64,000 nt of DNA. Source: Dendrocalamus latiflorus (Eukaryota; Streptophyta; Magnoliopsida; Poales; Poaceae). This document shows positions 36,730-47,795 of the stretch, piece by piece. The stretch is from assembly GCA_017311315.1 (NCBI GenBank), contig CM029613.1, positions 1,853,749 to 1,917,748 of the forward strand, written 5' to 3'. The notes beneath the pieces are model-generated. The model was not told the DNA's origin. It saw only the letters and a list, made by a program, of their open reading frames with translations, and made no database searches. Positions within the stretch are counted from its first letter, which is position 1. The number at the start of each line of letters is the position of its first letter. A program made the translations under genes and the position numbers.

Positions 36730-37040
36730 GCACGGTAGCCTCGTGCCCCAACATACTCTACAGAGTATAAAGTATCAGAAATTTAGCCATCCCGGACAAC
36801 TCTACGGAGTATAAAACAAATCGCACGGTGGCCTCGTGCTCCAACGTACTCTACAGAGTATAAAAAACCGCACGGCGGCCTCGTGCCCCGGCGTACTCTG
36901 TGGAGTATAAAGCGCCGGAAACTCAGCCGTCCCGGGTAACTCTATGGAGTATAAAACAAATCGCACGGTAGCCTCGTGCCCTGGCGTACTCTATGGAGTA
37001 TAAAAAATCGCACGGTGGCTTCCGCCCCAGCATACTCTGG
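36730..37040 (+). repeat. Tandem array with TACTCTNNNGAGTATAAA units
   Basis: Six occurrences of a short palindrome (tactctacagagta, actctatggagtat and variants), each followed by 'taaa'. They are separated by 'tcgcacggtggcctcgtgc'-like blocks. Two alternating linkers give a compound repeat of about 140 bp. Confidence 0.8.
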
Positions 37041-37149
37041 CTCCCCACCAGGGAGTCTCCACCACTATCGATAGCCCTAGCGAGCCTCGCGCCCTTCACG
37101 CGTCTCACTAGGGAGTCCACTGTTCAAATAGCATTGAGCGACAATTCCG

Positions 37150-39500
37150 CCCCTGAGCGAGAGTTGCATCCGACCACCTCAAGGTCATGACTTCATCGAC
37201 GCCCATCTGACCGCTGCGTGGTCGAGACTTTGTCGATGCCCTCATTCGACCACCTCATAGTCATGACTTCATCAATGCCTATCTAACCCCCTTGTGGTTG
37301 TGACCTCGTTGACGCCCGTCCAACCACCTTGTGGTCATGACTTCATTGACGCTCGTCTGACCGCCTCGGGGTACAGACTTCATCGACGCTTATTCGATCG
37401 CATCGTGGTCATGACTTCATCGACGCTCGTCCGACCCCCTCGTGGTCGGGACTTCATCGACGCTCGCTCAACCATCTCATGGTCATGGCTTCGTCGATAA
37501 TCGTTCGATCACCTTAGGGTCGAGACTTCGTCGACGCTCGACCACCTCATGGTTGCGCCTTCGTCGACACTCGTCCGACCACCTCGTGGTTGTGAGCCTC
37601 GGGGTATAGACTTTACCGACGCTTGTCTGACCACATCGCGGTCATGACTTCGTCGACGCTCATCCGACCCCCTTATGGTCAGGACTTCGTCAATGCTCGC
37701 TTGACCATCTCGTGGTCATAGCTTTGTCGATAATTGTTCGACCGCCTCGGGGTCAAAACTTCGTCGACACCAATCCGAAGGGTGGGGGACAAAGCGGGTG
37801 TGCAAGTCTTCATCTCGCTGTGGACTTCATCAACGTCTATAACCACGTCATGAGCGACATAGTCGTGAGGCATTCTATGACCAACTTATGGTCGGGTTTT
37901 CATCGATACCTATGACAACCTCGTGGTCGAGACTTCATCGACACCTGTGACCACCTGGTGGTCACACCTTCGTCGACATCTATAGCCACGTCATGGTCTA
38001 GACTCTGCTGATGACAGTCCAATGGTGGGGAACGGAGCACGCACTTCAAAGCCTTTGTCTCGCTGCCGACTTCGTGGTCGCATCTTTGTCAACGTATATG
38101 ACCATGACATGGTCGGCACTTTGTCGGCGCTAGTCTGAAGGGTAGGAGACAGCGGGCGCGCAAGTCTTCGTCCCACCATGGACTTTGTCAACGCCCACGA
38201 CCACGCCATGAGCGACACAGTTGTGAGGCATTCTACGACCACTTTGTGGTCGGGTCTTCATCAACACTTGCGACCGCCTTGTGATCGCACCTTCATCGAC
38301 ATCTACAGCCACATCGTGGTCCAGACTTTGTTAACGATAGTCTAAAGGTGGGGAACAGGGCACACGCTTCAAAGCCTTCATCTCACTGCTGACTTCGTCA
38401 ACAGCTGCGACCACCTTGTGGTCACATCTTTGTCAACGTATACGACAACGACATGGTTCATACTTTGTTGACACCGGTCAGAAGGGTGGGGGACGGAGTG
38501 CGTGTGTAAGTCTTCGTCCCATTGCTGACTACATCGATGCCCATGACCATGTTTTCATCGACATAGTAATGAAGTGCTTTACGACCACCTTGTGGTCGTG
38601 TCTTCATCGACACCCATCCAACCACCTCATGGTCGGGACTTTGTCGACGCTCGCTCGACCACCTCGTGGCTGCAACTTCGACCGACCGCCTTAGGGTCGA
38701 GACTTCATTGTTGACACTCATTCGACCACTCATGGTTAGGATTTTGTTGATGCTCATTTGATTCCTCGTGGTTAGGACTTTGTCGACACCTACAACCATG
38801 TCATAAGCGACGTAGTCATGAGGCATTCTACGACCACCTTGTGGTTAGGTCTTCATCGACACTTACGACCACCTCGGGGTGGAGACTTCGTTGACACCTA
38901 CAACCACCTCATGGTCGAGACTTCGTCGAAGCTCGCTCGACCACCTCATGACAGTGGCTTTAACCGATTGCCTCAGGGTTAAGACTTCGTCGTCGATGCT
39001 CGTCCGACCACTCATGGTCGGGACTTCGTCGACACTTGTCCGACACCTCGTGGTTGGGACTTCGCTGACGCCTACGACCACGTCATGCGCAACATAGTCA
39101 TGAGGCATTCTACAACCACCTTGTGGTTGGGCCTTCATCGACACCTACTACCACCTCGTGATCGAGCCTTTGTTGACACCTACGACCACCTTGTGGTCGC
39201 ACCTTCATCGACGTCTACAACCATGTCGTGGCCTAGATTTCGTCGACGACAGTCCAAAGGTGGGGGATGGAGCACACACTTTAAAGCCTTTGTCCCACCG
39301 TTGACTTCGTTGACACTTGTGGCCACCTTGTGGTTGCATCTTCAGTTGACATATATGACCATGACGTAGTTGAGACTTCATCACTGCCAATCCGAAGGGT
39401 GGGAGACGGAGCGCGCACGTTTCAAGTCTTTGTCCCACTGCCGACTACGTCGACACCCACTACCGCGTCATGATTGATATGGTCATGAGGCACTCTATAA
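37150..39500 (+). repeat. Long palindromic tandem array with higher-order structure
   Basis: The basic unit is about 36-40 bp: 'cgaccacctcgtggtcg' plus 'gacttcgtcgacgctcgtc'. Superimposed is a larger period in which 'aagggtgggggacggagc', 'gtcttcgtcccac', 'gtcatgagcgacatagtcg' and 'gaggcattctacgaccac' recur together (near 37775, 38135, 38475, and partly at 38010, 38340, 39250, 39390). The same phrases open the window at 1-200. Confidence 0.85.
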
Positions 39501-39651
39501 CCACCATAGGGTGAGGCTTCGGCTGCAGCTACCAATTGCATCAACTCACCCATCGGCACCTGCATGCTTGCTATCGAGGGACAGGAGACTGGGCCGATTG
39601 GACACGTTAGCTCGCCTCTTAAAACCTCTATGCTTGCTATCATGGCAATAC

Positions 39652-39936
39652 TGTTGTGGAGGTGGCCCAGCCCTAAACGACTGAGCCTTGCAACATGCCC
39701 AATAGTATAAGGTAATATACAATGTAGCCTCACCTTTTTAATTATTAAAGGGGTAGGATAGAGATTTCCCATCCTACCCCATACATTTATATATAAACCC
39801 CCAATAGGAGAGCAAGAGGATGAGAGCCACTCATTTCTACTAGCCTTATCTCTCTTTGTCAATCGTCTCTCTAGCTCAGTCCATATCCTTAAAGGGGAAA
39901 TGGGTACCCTGTACCCACTGTTGTGCTCATACAACA
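39652..39936 (+). repeat. 3' LTR of the palindromic-repeat element
   Basis: Starts TGTTGTGGAGGTGGCCCA and ends GCTCATACAACA. It contains 'catttatatataaacccc'. It diverges visibly from the 5' LTR (many substitutions), so the insertion is old. Confidence 0.7.
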
Positions 39937-39989
39937 ACAAATACATGATTATGTTCATAGGAAATAATTTAGAAAAAAAATCCACGTTT

Positions 39990-40304
39990 CAATTGTGAAT
40001 TATTTTTCTGGAGCACCTATCCCTATCTTCTCTTTATTTCTTATTACTCTGCAACTTCCCTGCTTCCTCTCATATCACTTTCGATCTCTTCTCCCCTCTC
40101 TCTTGCTATCTTTTGCTTCCAAGACCCTGATATTTATACCCATACATTATGACTCCGACACGGAACACACTACCAAAACGAAAATGAATTAGGAGCCAAC
40201 TCAGCTACATGCAAAACCAACTCGAATACTTATATGTATTCATATACACGGTAAAAACATGTATACGGACTCGTATAGACTAAACAAGATTACTAAGTTT
40301 AACA
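39990..40304 (-). repeat. 3' LTR of the copia element, truncated
   Basis: Matches 42556-42880 through 'ttctggagcacctatcccta', 'gctatcttttgcttccaaga' and 'aggagccaactcagctacat', with scattered substitutions. The outer part corresponding to 42334-42555 is missing. Confidence 0.85.
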
Positions 40305-40840
40305 ATCACTTCCTTAATCTTGTTTATTCATCTTGATCACACCGATCTTCTCTCTTGCTTCCACTTCTTCCTTTTACCTGCACTCTCGTGCGTTGTTCCT
40401 TCCTGAGCCGTCACTGCCCTACTGCTTGCGCTTGCTACATCCTGAGCCTTGTACAATTCGACGCTTGCCACGTCTCGCACCTGGACTGATCTCGTCCTTT
40501 CTTGTATGCCTGCCTGGACTGGAGCACCTGCTCCCACAGCCGCCTTGGCTTTGTCATTACCTAGGTCTCCTGCTCCTCTCTCTTGGACCAAGTCTGTCCA
40601 CTTTTCCACGTACACCTCAGCTGAGGCTACGCCACCCCTAACTCTTATCTCCAACGCTTCCCGCTTTTCCTCTGCAAAACCACAAAAGACTGCACCAACC
40701 TATACTCCAAGTCTTCCTCTTGGGCCTTGTGCACTTTTTCTACTTGGAGTCCCACCACCTTGACTTCCTATATTAGCCGCACCTGCATGTGCGCTGCATG
40801 CACCTCCGGGGGTGCTGCCCGTAGCTACATGCATGTTTGT
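40305..40840. other. Unassigned part of the copia internal region
   Basis: One 105-codon frame on each strand, rich in Ala, Val, Arg (minus) or Pro, Ser, Leu (plus), without recognised domain. It occupies the place where integrase and reverse transcriptase should be. Confidence 0.35.
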
Positions 40841-40841
40841 G

Positions 40842-41309
40842 TCATGAGACACACTGCCTTGACCCAACCATCACGTTCAATGTCGTTGCCCAATACAACC
40901 AATTTGGAGATCTTTTCACCTTCATTAACAGATCTTTGTTCTTGCCATACACATGTAAGAACTCATCTTGCAGCACCACCCTGCACCCTCTTTCTGTCAT
41001 CTGCTCGAGACTGAGATGTTGTTGCACAGACTTGGTATATAGTAAATCCTTGTCAACAACTTCTTATCTACGTTCTTGCATTGCAACATCATCGCCCATT
41101 TTGCCTCTTATATCCACCATGGAACCGTCACCAAACTTGACCTTGCCCCAAATCTTCTCGTTGAGCTCATGAAACATGGAGCGATATCTCGTTATGTGGT
41201 TACTTGCTCTATTGTCCATGTACCAATGATCCATGTGATCATGGCTACCTTCCTTCATGCGTAGTTTTGGAACTATGTTCTCCTCGTTCAGCATCACCAT
41301 GACCGGCAC
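40842..41309 (-). pseudogene. copia protease and GAG-pre-integrase remnant
   Basis: 41309-41064 encodes HWYMDNRASNHITRYRSMF and KVKFGDGSMVDIRGKG-like residues. This is the copia retropepsin, but its active site D-T/S-G is DNR here (Gly lost). 41027-40842 continues HLSLEQMTERGCRVVLQ and KNKDLLMKVKRSPN, the pre-integrase region. The two parts are separated by a stop. Confidence 0.75.
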
Positions 41310-41394
41310 CTATTCAACATATGAGGAGAGAAGTAGTTTCGGTTCATCTTCTTCTTCTTTGTCTTGGGCGAGGTTCACCTCCCTGTTCTTCTTC

Positions 41395-42290
41395 TTACTT
41401 CAGCAATCTGAAGTATAGTGCCCGTACTCATTATAGTTGAAACACTTTATGTGGTTACAACATTCTAACATGTAGTGCCTATATTCGCCACATTCAAAGC
41501 ACTTGACATGTGATTTGTCACGGAATCTTTCACCACCATCTTGCCCAGCCTTGTCTCCATAGCCACCTCTGCCGCCTCGACCACTCTAGCTACCTCGACC
41601 GCGCTATCTCCCGCGGTTGTTTGATGAGCCACGAACGTCTCTCGGATCTCCCTTTACTAGCAACGCCTGCTTGTTGAGTCTGGAATCCCTACTCGTTACA
41701 TGACTGAAACCCATTCAGTAACTCCTTATGTGCCTTGAGGGAGCCGGTGATCTCCTCTATCTTTTTCTTATCCAAATTTTAGGAGTACATAAGTGTGGTG
41801 ACAACAAGTATGTACTTCTTCGGAAGCATGTGCTGATATTTTTTCATAGCCATAGATTCATCTATCTTGTCGCCAAGAGAGTTAATTTGATTATACAATG
41901 AAGCCAGCTTGCAGGCGAACTCATCCACCGACTGGGTCTCTCCCATCTTCAGATTCTCGAACTCGCTTCGCAAATTCTGGAGCCACACCTCCATCACACG
42001 ATCAACTCCCTCATGCATCATCTAAAGCGTCTCCCATGCTTCCCGTGTCATTTCCTTGCTAATGAGCTGATGCATCATCGAATCTGGCACCGCTTGGTAG
42101 ATGATGGCCAAAGCCACCTGATTCACCTTGTCTACCTTCTTGTCCTTCCACTTCGGATCGACTTCACCTCAGATTCTCTGAGCGCACATGTTTGCTTTCA
42201 TCTTTGTTATCCACATCGGGTAATTGTTGGTCGTCAGGAGAGGGTACTGGAGGGAGAGTAGACCATCCTGAGCTTTCGCCTTATCGCCCA
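41395..42290 (-). pseudogene. copia gag remnant (UBN2-type with zinc knuckle)
   Basis: 42021-41779 encodes LRSEFENLKMGETQSVDEF and LASLYNQINSLGDKIDES, then MLPKKYILVVTTL, the plant copia gag fold. Downstream at about 41490 a zinc knuckle CFECGEYRHYMLEC is followed by a decayed one (CFNYNEYGHYTSDC, Cys to Tyr). Stops separate the pieces. Confidence 0.8.
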
Positions 42291-42319
42291 TAATTTTTAG
42301 AAATTACTAAGATCAACAG

Positions 42320-42331
42320 ACTCTGATACCA
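42320..42331 (-). promoter_or_regulatory. Primer binding site of the copia element
   Basis: Element-sense TGGTATCAGAGT, next to the 5' LTR that ends in AAATATAACA. It fits initiator tRNA-Met with one change at the last base. Confidence 0.8.
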
Positions 42332-42333
42332 CT

Positions 42334-42880
42334 TGTTATATTTTTCATTTACTTTGACTACGATGCGCCCTCCTGATGACTGGCGCCGTATGCTTTCGCC
42401 TGCACCAGAAGCTGCGCCACTCAGATGGCCTCTCGGCTCTTGACGTGATGCCTTCGTGCTGTTACATGACGGTCGACGGAGCAGAGCAAATTAGGCACAA
42501 GGCAGACACCTTGATTCTTCACGTGTTGCTTCACGAAACAGCAAAAAATGCATACTCACAGAAATTGTTTTTCTGGAGCACCTATCCCTATCTTGTCTTT
42601 ATTTCTTATTACTCTGCAGCTTCCCTGCTTCCTCTCAGATCACTTCCGGTCTCTTCTCCTCTCTCTCTCTCTTGCTATCTTTTGCTTCCAAGACCCTAAT
42701 ATAGTAATATTTATACCTATACACTATGACTCTGACACAGAACACACTATCAAAACGGAAACGGATTAGGAGCCAACTCAGCTACATGCAAAATCAACTT
42801 GAATACTTATACGTATTTATATACACAATAAAACACGTATACGAACTCGTATGGACTAAACAAGATTAATAACTCTAACA
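42334..42880 (-). repeat. 5' LTR of the copia element
   Basis: 547 bp, plus-strand reading TGTTATATTTTTCATT to CTCTAACA. The match to the left LTR covers its last 325 bp. Confidence 0.82.
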
Positions 42881-42922
42881 TCAACCCGCTTCCCGAGGCA
42901 ACGCGAAGCCACGGCCGCCGCC

Positions 42923-45425
42923 ATGTCGAAGAAAGAAGGAGGTGCGAAGAAAGCAGCAGCGGGCGGCGGCGAGCTGTCCCGCCTCCTGCAGTCGCATATC
43001 CAGACCATCAACGACACCTTCCAGGTAGTGTACCCAATAAATCCCGATCACAGCACGGCTCTAATCCCACGCCAAAGACCTCGCTGCACCGGCTACATGC
43101 TTGTTTTCTCTGGGTTTCTCAGATGTTGTGGCGCAGTCGGCGGCTCCTGGGGGCTTGGAGCGGACGGAGTAGTCGGAGGTCGTTAAACTCGGCGACCAGG
43201 TCTCCAGGCAGGTGATTGTTGCTAAGTCTAGAATTGAACAATTTCTTCTTGGGCTAAGTTTCTTGCTCTTAAGCGCTCGGACCATGCATATGTATTTTAA
43301 TTGTTGGCAAAATTCTGTGGGTGAACAATAATGTTCCTCTCGTTGATTGCACTAGTGTTATATTCCCATGCATATTCTACCCAAACGCAACAATCCAATA
43401 TTCCTCGAAATCAAACTCTACCAAACCTCGAAATCCTCTAGTAAACGAACAAACTATACCAAAGAGGGTAATGATATATTGCTGGTAATTACTAAGTTTA
43501 AATTGCCAATAATACTCAATTATGTAACACAAACGCACCCTTAAAGAGTCATTTAGATATAAGCTTCTACCTTTGAATTTTACTTGTTGGGTTCCTTCCT
43601 GCCACAGGAGGATACCCTCAAAAAATTAGCGTATGCTGCTATCTGTGGCGTGCACACGGTATTCTTTAGTAAAAGGCGAAAGAATAGTTCGCTTTGTGCT
43701 CACCACGCAGCTGCGTGCCTTCCTCCGTCGCACCGCCCCTCCATCTTATAGCACTTTCCGGCATCCCGACCATCACAACTCCGCGATATGGTACTAATCA
43801 TAGCGTCATAACCCCCACTGCCGCATGCTTACCTCTTACGCCGCTCCCGTTGCGGTGGGCTCTTAACTTGTTCGGCCTTGGCTTTGATGACTTATTGCTG
43901 TGGACTTGTATTGGGGGAAGCGCTATACTCGAAGACGGTGACAACAGGCGCAAACTGCAGACTTGGTGGTGCCAGGCGAGAGCGCTGCCGACAATCGGTG
44001 ACGCGCTACAGTCGGTCGCTGCAGGCGTATTGGCGATAGCGGCTGTTTTGGTAGATAGTTCTCAATTAGGGAACTCTTATTCCTTGTAAGTTAAAGATGT
44101 TTTGAGTCGGATATTCCTTGGCATATTTAGAGTCAGTTTCCGAGTTGTTTCCCTGACTTTGGCTGTAGCTGGAATGATCTGGAGCGGGGACTTGCCTGAT
44201 GTAGAAACGCTGAAGGAGAACATTGCTGCATGTTTCAACATCCTACGGAGTTTCCTTTTGGTTTGCCATGGAAGCACAGTTGGTGCCGGGCCTACTCTTC
44301 ATAAGTCTATCTGTAGTTCTGCAAAGAGTGTGGTAGATTCCAGCTTTTGGTTGTCCAAGCAAGCTGTTTCTGCTTACCGTATGTAACATCCAATATCCTG
44401 GTAAACCTTATCTCAAGATGCTGCCATTAGTCTAGAGCAGTGCCTCAGTGATTATTAGATGACAAATAGTGAATCAGAATTTTGGTGAGACGATTTTGGT
44501 GATGAACAACTCACATGACTTAACTTGTATATTTTTTGATTTGTTGGTTGACATTGTTATTGTGATTTTAGTGCATGAGTGGATAAGTAGTACTGTAGTA
44601 AAGGACCTGTAAAATAGCAGTGCAGCATGAAACTGATGAAAGAGAATGTTACTAGCAGTCTAGCACATTCATACAGTTTTGAGCCTTGCAGTGTAATTGT
44701 GTTTCTGTTTAATCCCACGGAAGATCTGGATAATGTTTAAAAACTATATTTTTTCAGATTTAAAATGGTTAGGATCAGGGCTAATACTTTTCTTTTTTAT
44801 GAAATGCAGAATCTTGCAACCCTGACCAGATAACAACTATACCTCCAGTGACAGGAACTGTATGGGAAGCATGTCTTACTCTCGAGAAGGTGCCTACGAC
44901 CAACTGTACCACCATAACTCGAGCAATGACCCAGATAAGCGTCTGTCTGAAGGATGTTCTTTGGGAGATGAAAGAACTCCCAATTGGTGATTCTGGTGAT
45001 AACACGGCTGAAAGATCTTCCAATGGAGCTGTTAAGTTGTTCTGATAGAGATGAATTGTCATCTGATGTTGAGTTGGATGATGACTTCACTGAGGAGGAA
45101 GTTGCCAATTGCCATTGCCAAGTTGATTATCACTGTGGCATCAGGCTCGCTGCTTGTGGTGAAAGAAGCAATTCGTTTCATTACTGGTTTGCTTAAGAGC
45201 TCTGGTAACCAAAGCGGGGCCAATGAGGATAAGGTTGAGCCAATGGAAAAAATGCTGACCTATTGCGGGGAGATTGCCGACCAGGTTAACTATCTTGGGG
45301 CTTCCGTATATCCACCACAAGACACATCTGAAATGAAGTCCAGCATAAAAGGATTATACAATGGCATCAAAGGGATGCGCAGGGAAATAGAGACCTTGGT
45401 GGGTCACCCGAGAGCACCTTTGTAG
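42923..45425 (+). pseudogene. Cyclin-D1-binding protein 1 (CCNDBP1/GCIP)-like gene, decayed
   Basis: Exon 1 (42923-43024) is intact: MSKKEGGAKKAAAGGGELSR and HIQTINDTFQ. Exon 2 (about 43123-43210) reads GGLERTE*SEVVKLGDQVSR, with TAG where Trp is expected and a one-base slip near its start. Exon 3 (about 44155-44378) encodes AGMIWSGDLPDVETLKENIA and LLVCHGSTVGAGPTLHK; its acceptor looks lost (ctttg for an AG). Exon 4 starts at 44810 with TVWEACLTLEKVPTTNCTT and AMTQISVCLKDVLWEMKEL. It then slips by one base before SDRDELSSDVELDDDF and again before AIAKLIITVASGSLLVVKEA. The end is at about 45425. Family members are about 330 residues and act in cell-cycle control through helix-loop-helix contacts. 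With at least four lesions it should not yield a full protein. Confidence 0.8.
43338..43883. repeat. 545-bp direct repeat, left copy
   Basis: Matches 46225-46769 from 'tctcgttgattgcactagtg' to 'ttcggcc(t/c)(t/c)ggct' with scattered differences. The first 200 bp are the 3' half of the MITE that is complete at 46045-46429. The rest is unassigned and includes 'aaaaaattagcgtatgctgc'. It lies inside the second intron of the CCNDBP1-like pseudogene. Confidence 0.85.
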
Positions 45426-46044
45426 GTTTTGAAGGATTTGAGAAGTCCCTGGGAGCTATGGAGGCGAAGATAGCTGGTGATGTAGTAAACGAAATGGAAA
45501 AATCTTACCATCACCCTCGTCCTGATTGTTGAATTTGCTTAGATTTGTCATAGCTATGTCATAACTTGTCTTCTAGTTCGAGCTATGAAATGCATAGTCT
45601 TTTCCAGTGTAAAAAAATGAAATGCTTAGTACTTTCTGGTTTGCTGCAAAAATATTTTTGTGGGTGAAGGCAGTATCACGAGTTGTCAAGATGTCCGGGA
45701 AGAGGACTTAATGATTATTCGTTCACCGGAGACAGTTGTGTGATGTCATGCAGCAACTTCATTTTGTACCAGACTTGTTAATTGGCTGTATCGCATTGCC
45801 CACACAGTTTAGTTTCAATGGGTACTTTAACCCTGTGGTCTCTTTCAACCAATCGTTTGAACTGCCATAATCCACGCATACTTTGTGTTGCAAATCATCA
45901 CTAGGTTGTTGCTGCTTTTGAATTGGAGTATTTACTTCTTTCCTGTCAAAAGAGTTTATCCTCTTAACTTTAACATCTCTATTTAGGCATGAGTTCCTCT
46001 TAACATCTCTATTTAGGCATGGAGTTTTTTTAGCACACACAGGA
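45426..46044. other. Downstream flank of the CCNDBP1-like pseudogene
   Basis: Likely old 3' UTR. At 45957-46021 a 34-bp unit ('cttaacatctctatttaggcatg') is repeated in tandem. No gene. Confidence 0.45.
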
Positions 46045-46429
46045 GGGTGCGTTTGGTAGCAGTAACCTTGTTAAGATTCCCAGTAATCATGGGGTAATCT
46101 GATATAATCACCCTGTTTGGCACAGCCACTTCGGAATCCAAGGTAGGAATGGAAGATTACTGATGTAGCTAGATTCCGACAGTTCGTGGTATTACGATTA
46201 CCTTTGAAACAGCTACCTTGCATTTCTCGTTGATTGCACTAGTGTTATATTCCCATGCATATTCCACCCAAACGCAACAATCCAACATTCCTCGAAATCA
46301 AACTCTACCAAACCTCGAAATCCTCTAGTAAACGAACAAACTACCAAACAAGATTACGCTACATTACCGGTAATTACTAAAAATGACTAGATTACCAATA
46401 ATACTCAATTATTTAACTCAAACGCACCC
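46045..46429. mobile_element. MITE with GGGTGCGTTTGG inverted ends
   Basis: Begins GGGTGCGTTTGGTAGC and ends 'taactcaaacgcaccc', with internal matches such as 'cagtaatcatggggtaat' against 'attaccaataatactc'. 385 bp, non-coding. No clear target duplication. Confidence 0.7.
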
Positions 46430-46769
46430 TTTCAAATCATTCAAATATCAGCACCTAGCTTTGAATTTATTTGTTGGGCTCCTTCCTGGTAGAGAAGGAT
46501 GCCCTCAAAAAATTAGCGTATGCTGCTATCTGTGGCGTGCACACGGTATTCTTTAGTAAAAGGCGAAAGAATAGTTCGCTTTGTGCTCACCACGCAGCTG
46601 CGTGGCTCCTTCTGGTGCACTGCCCCTCCATCTTATAGCACTTTCCGGCATCCCGACCATCACAGCTCCGCGATATGGTACAAATCATAGCGTCATACCC
46701 CCACTGCCGCATGCTTACCTCTCACGCCGCTCCCGTTGCGGTGGGCTCTTAACTCGTTCGGCCTCGGCT
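46225..46769. repeat. 545-bp direct repeat, right copy
   Basis: Second copy, 2887 bp downstream, beyond the pseudogene's last exon. The two copies therefore bracket exons 3 and 4. After 46769 the flanks are unrelated. Confidence 0.85.
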
Positions 46770-47285
46770 CCACCAGCGATGCATCTGCTAAGAGTTCGGC
46801 CCATGAAGGGTTCGAGAGCCGTGCGCTGGCGCCGGGCCACTGGGGCCGTAGCGGGCGACGCGCATGCGGTGCGGCTCCGTCGTGGCAGCGCGCGTGCCGA
46901 GCGCAGCGCAGACGTTGGTTTCCTGGCGTGCCGCGGCCGCGCGGAGGTGTTCGATCGGCGGCTGCGCGTGCGGCGTGCTGCCGTTGCGGCTCGCGCGCGC
47001 GTTCGGCGAGGGGGGCGTGCGCCGTGCGGGGACGTGACCGCCGACCAACCGTGGCAAAAGCCGAAGAAACGGCGGGGTTACGCACCGCCCACCAAAACCG
47101 GCGCCCGCCAGCGCCGAGCCCACGGCCGCCGAGCGCGTGCGCCCTCGTGCGCGGGGCCCGCGCGACGCCGCACGCGCTGCTCGCGTGTCGCGCGTCGACC
47201 CGGCAGCGTGTCGGAGACCCGTTGTGCCGGGCGACGTGGACGGAATTGAGTACCCAATGATTGAGCATAGCATGTCACGGGGTAT
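46770..47285. other. Very GC-rich block, no recognised gene
   Basis: About 500 bp of CpG-dense DNA opening long frames on both strands (up to 222 codons) with Arg/Ala-rich, domain-free translations. It begins exactly where similarity to the left direct repeat stops. Confidence 0.45.
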
Positions 47286-47299
47286 GCTCCAAACCTTTT

Positions 47300-47505
47300 A
47301 GCTTTTACTTGTTTGCTTCTGGCTAAAATTATATTATAGCGATCGTTAGCTTTTTAAAATTATTTTAATAAAAAATTTGAAAAATAAAAATCGTTATATT
47401 ACCTCAAACAATGCAAATTAATAAGAAGAAATAAAAGTCAAAAAAACAACCGAATTACAAGTCGGCGTGTTTTAAATGGCTTCTGACTTATAAAAAAACT
47501 AGAAA
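47300..47505. mobile_element. MITE, family A remnant, copy 4
   Basis: Has 'ttttaaaattattttaat', 'tatattacctcaaacaatgc' and 'aagaagaaataaaag' in the family order. Ends are degraded. Confidence 0.4.
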
Positions 47506-47509
47506 CTAA

Positions 47510-47792
47510 GAGCATCTCCAATGGGTCTATAGCAGCTATCTACAAGAGAGTCCATGTCATCAACTGTCCTACGTGGAAGATATTAAATGAAGAAAGAGAA
47601 CGCAGCTCTCTACAGCTCTAGAGATAGTCTATAGCGCCAAACGAGGCAGCTTCCATAAATTCTGTGTGTGCATGTAAGCATCAAATAGCTATTCTTATAG
47701 ATAGTTCTTTAGAATGCTAACTTTAGTGTGTACTATATAGATGATGTGGAAGTCTTATAGTTAGTTGCTAGCTATAACCATTGGAGATGCCC
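47510..47792. mobile_element. Tourist-like MITE (family B) with TAA target duplication
   Basis: The inverted ends are GAGCATCTCCAATGG and CCATTGGAGATGCCC. TAA flanks it on both sides (47507-47509 and 47793-47795), as expected for PIF/Harbinger-derived MITEs. The 283-bp sequence is a full relative of the split copy at 49270-51327 and serves as its 'empty site' reference. Confidence 0.88.
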
Positions 47793-47795
47793 TAA

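Larger units (their letters stand above)
36239..39936 (+). mobile_element. Non-autonomous LTR retroelement with palindromic tandem repeats
   Basis: The 5' LTR (36239-36544) and 3' LTR (39652-39936) enclose 3.1 kb without coding capacity. Just after the 5' LTR, 'agttagctccatccgtgggga' resembles a decayed gypsy primer-site region (TTGGCGCC..CGTGGGGA). The interior is made of two kinds of tandem repeat (36730-37040 and 37150-39500). The family is the same as 1-1897. Such elements depend on an autonomous relative for reverse transcriptase (established for LARD/TRIM classes). No target duplication is obvious. Confidence 0.75.
39990..42880 (-). mobile_element. Ty1/copia LTR retrotransposon, internally deleted
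   Basis: The right LTR (42334-42880, TG..CA) is the element's 5' LTR. A matching but truncated left LTR ends at 40304. The initiator-Met primer site lies at 42320-42331. Between them are gag, protease and pre-integrase pieces. Integrase, reverse transcriptase and RNase H are absent. 40305-40840 is of unknown content. The left end meets the palindromic-repeat element's flank, with about 220 bp of LTR missing. Confidence 0.82.

Noticed and set aside
46581..47273. Open frames of 150-222 codons near 47 kb
   Set aside because: Very high GC content opens all frames. Translations are Arg/Ala-rich without recognisable domains, splice sites or start context.
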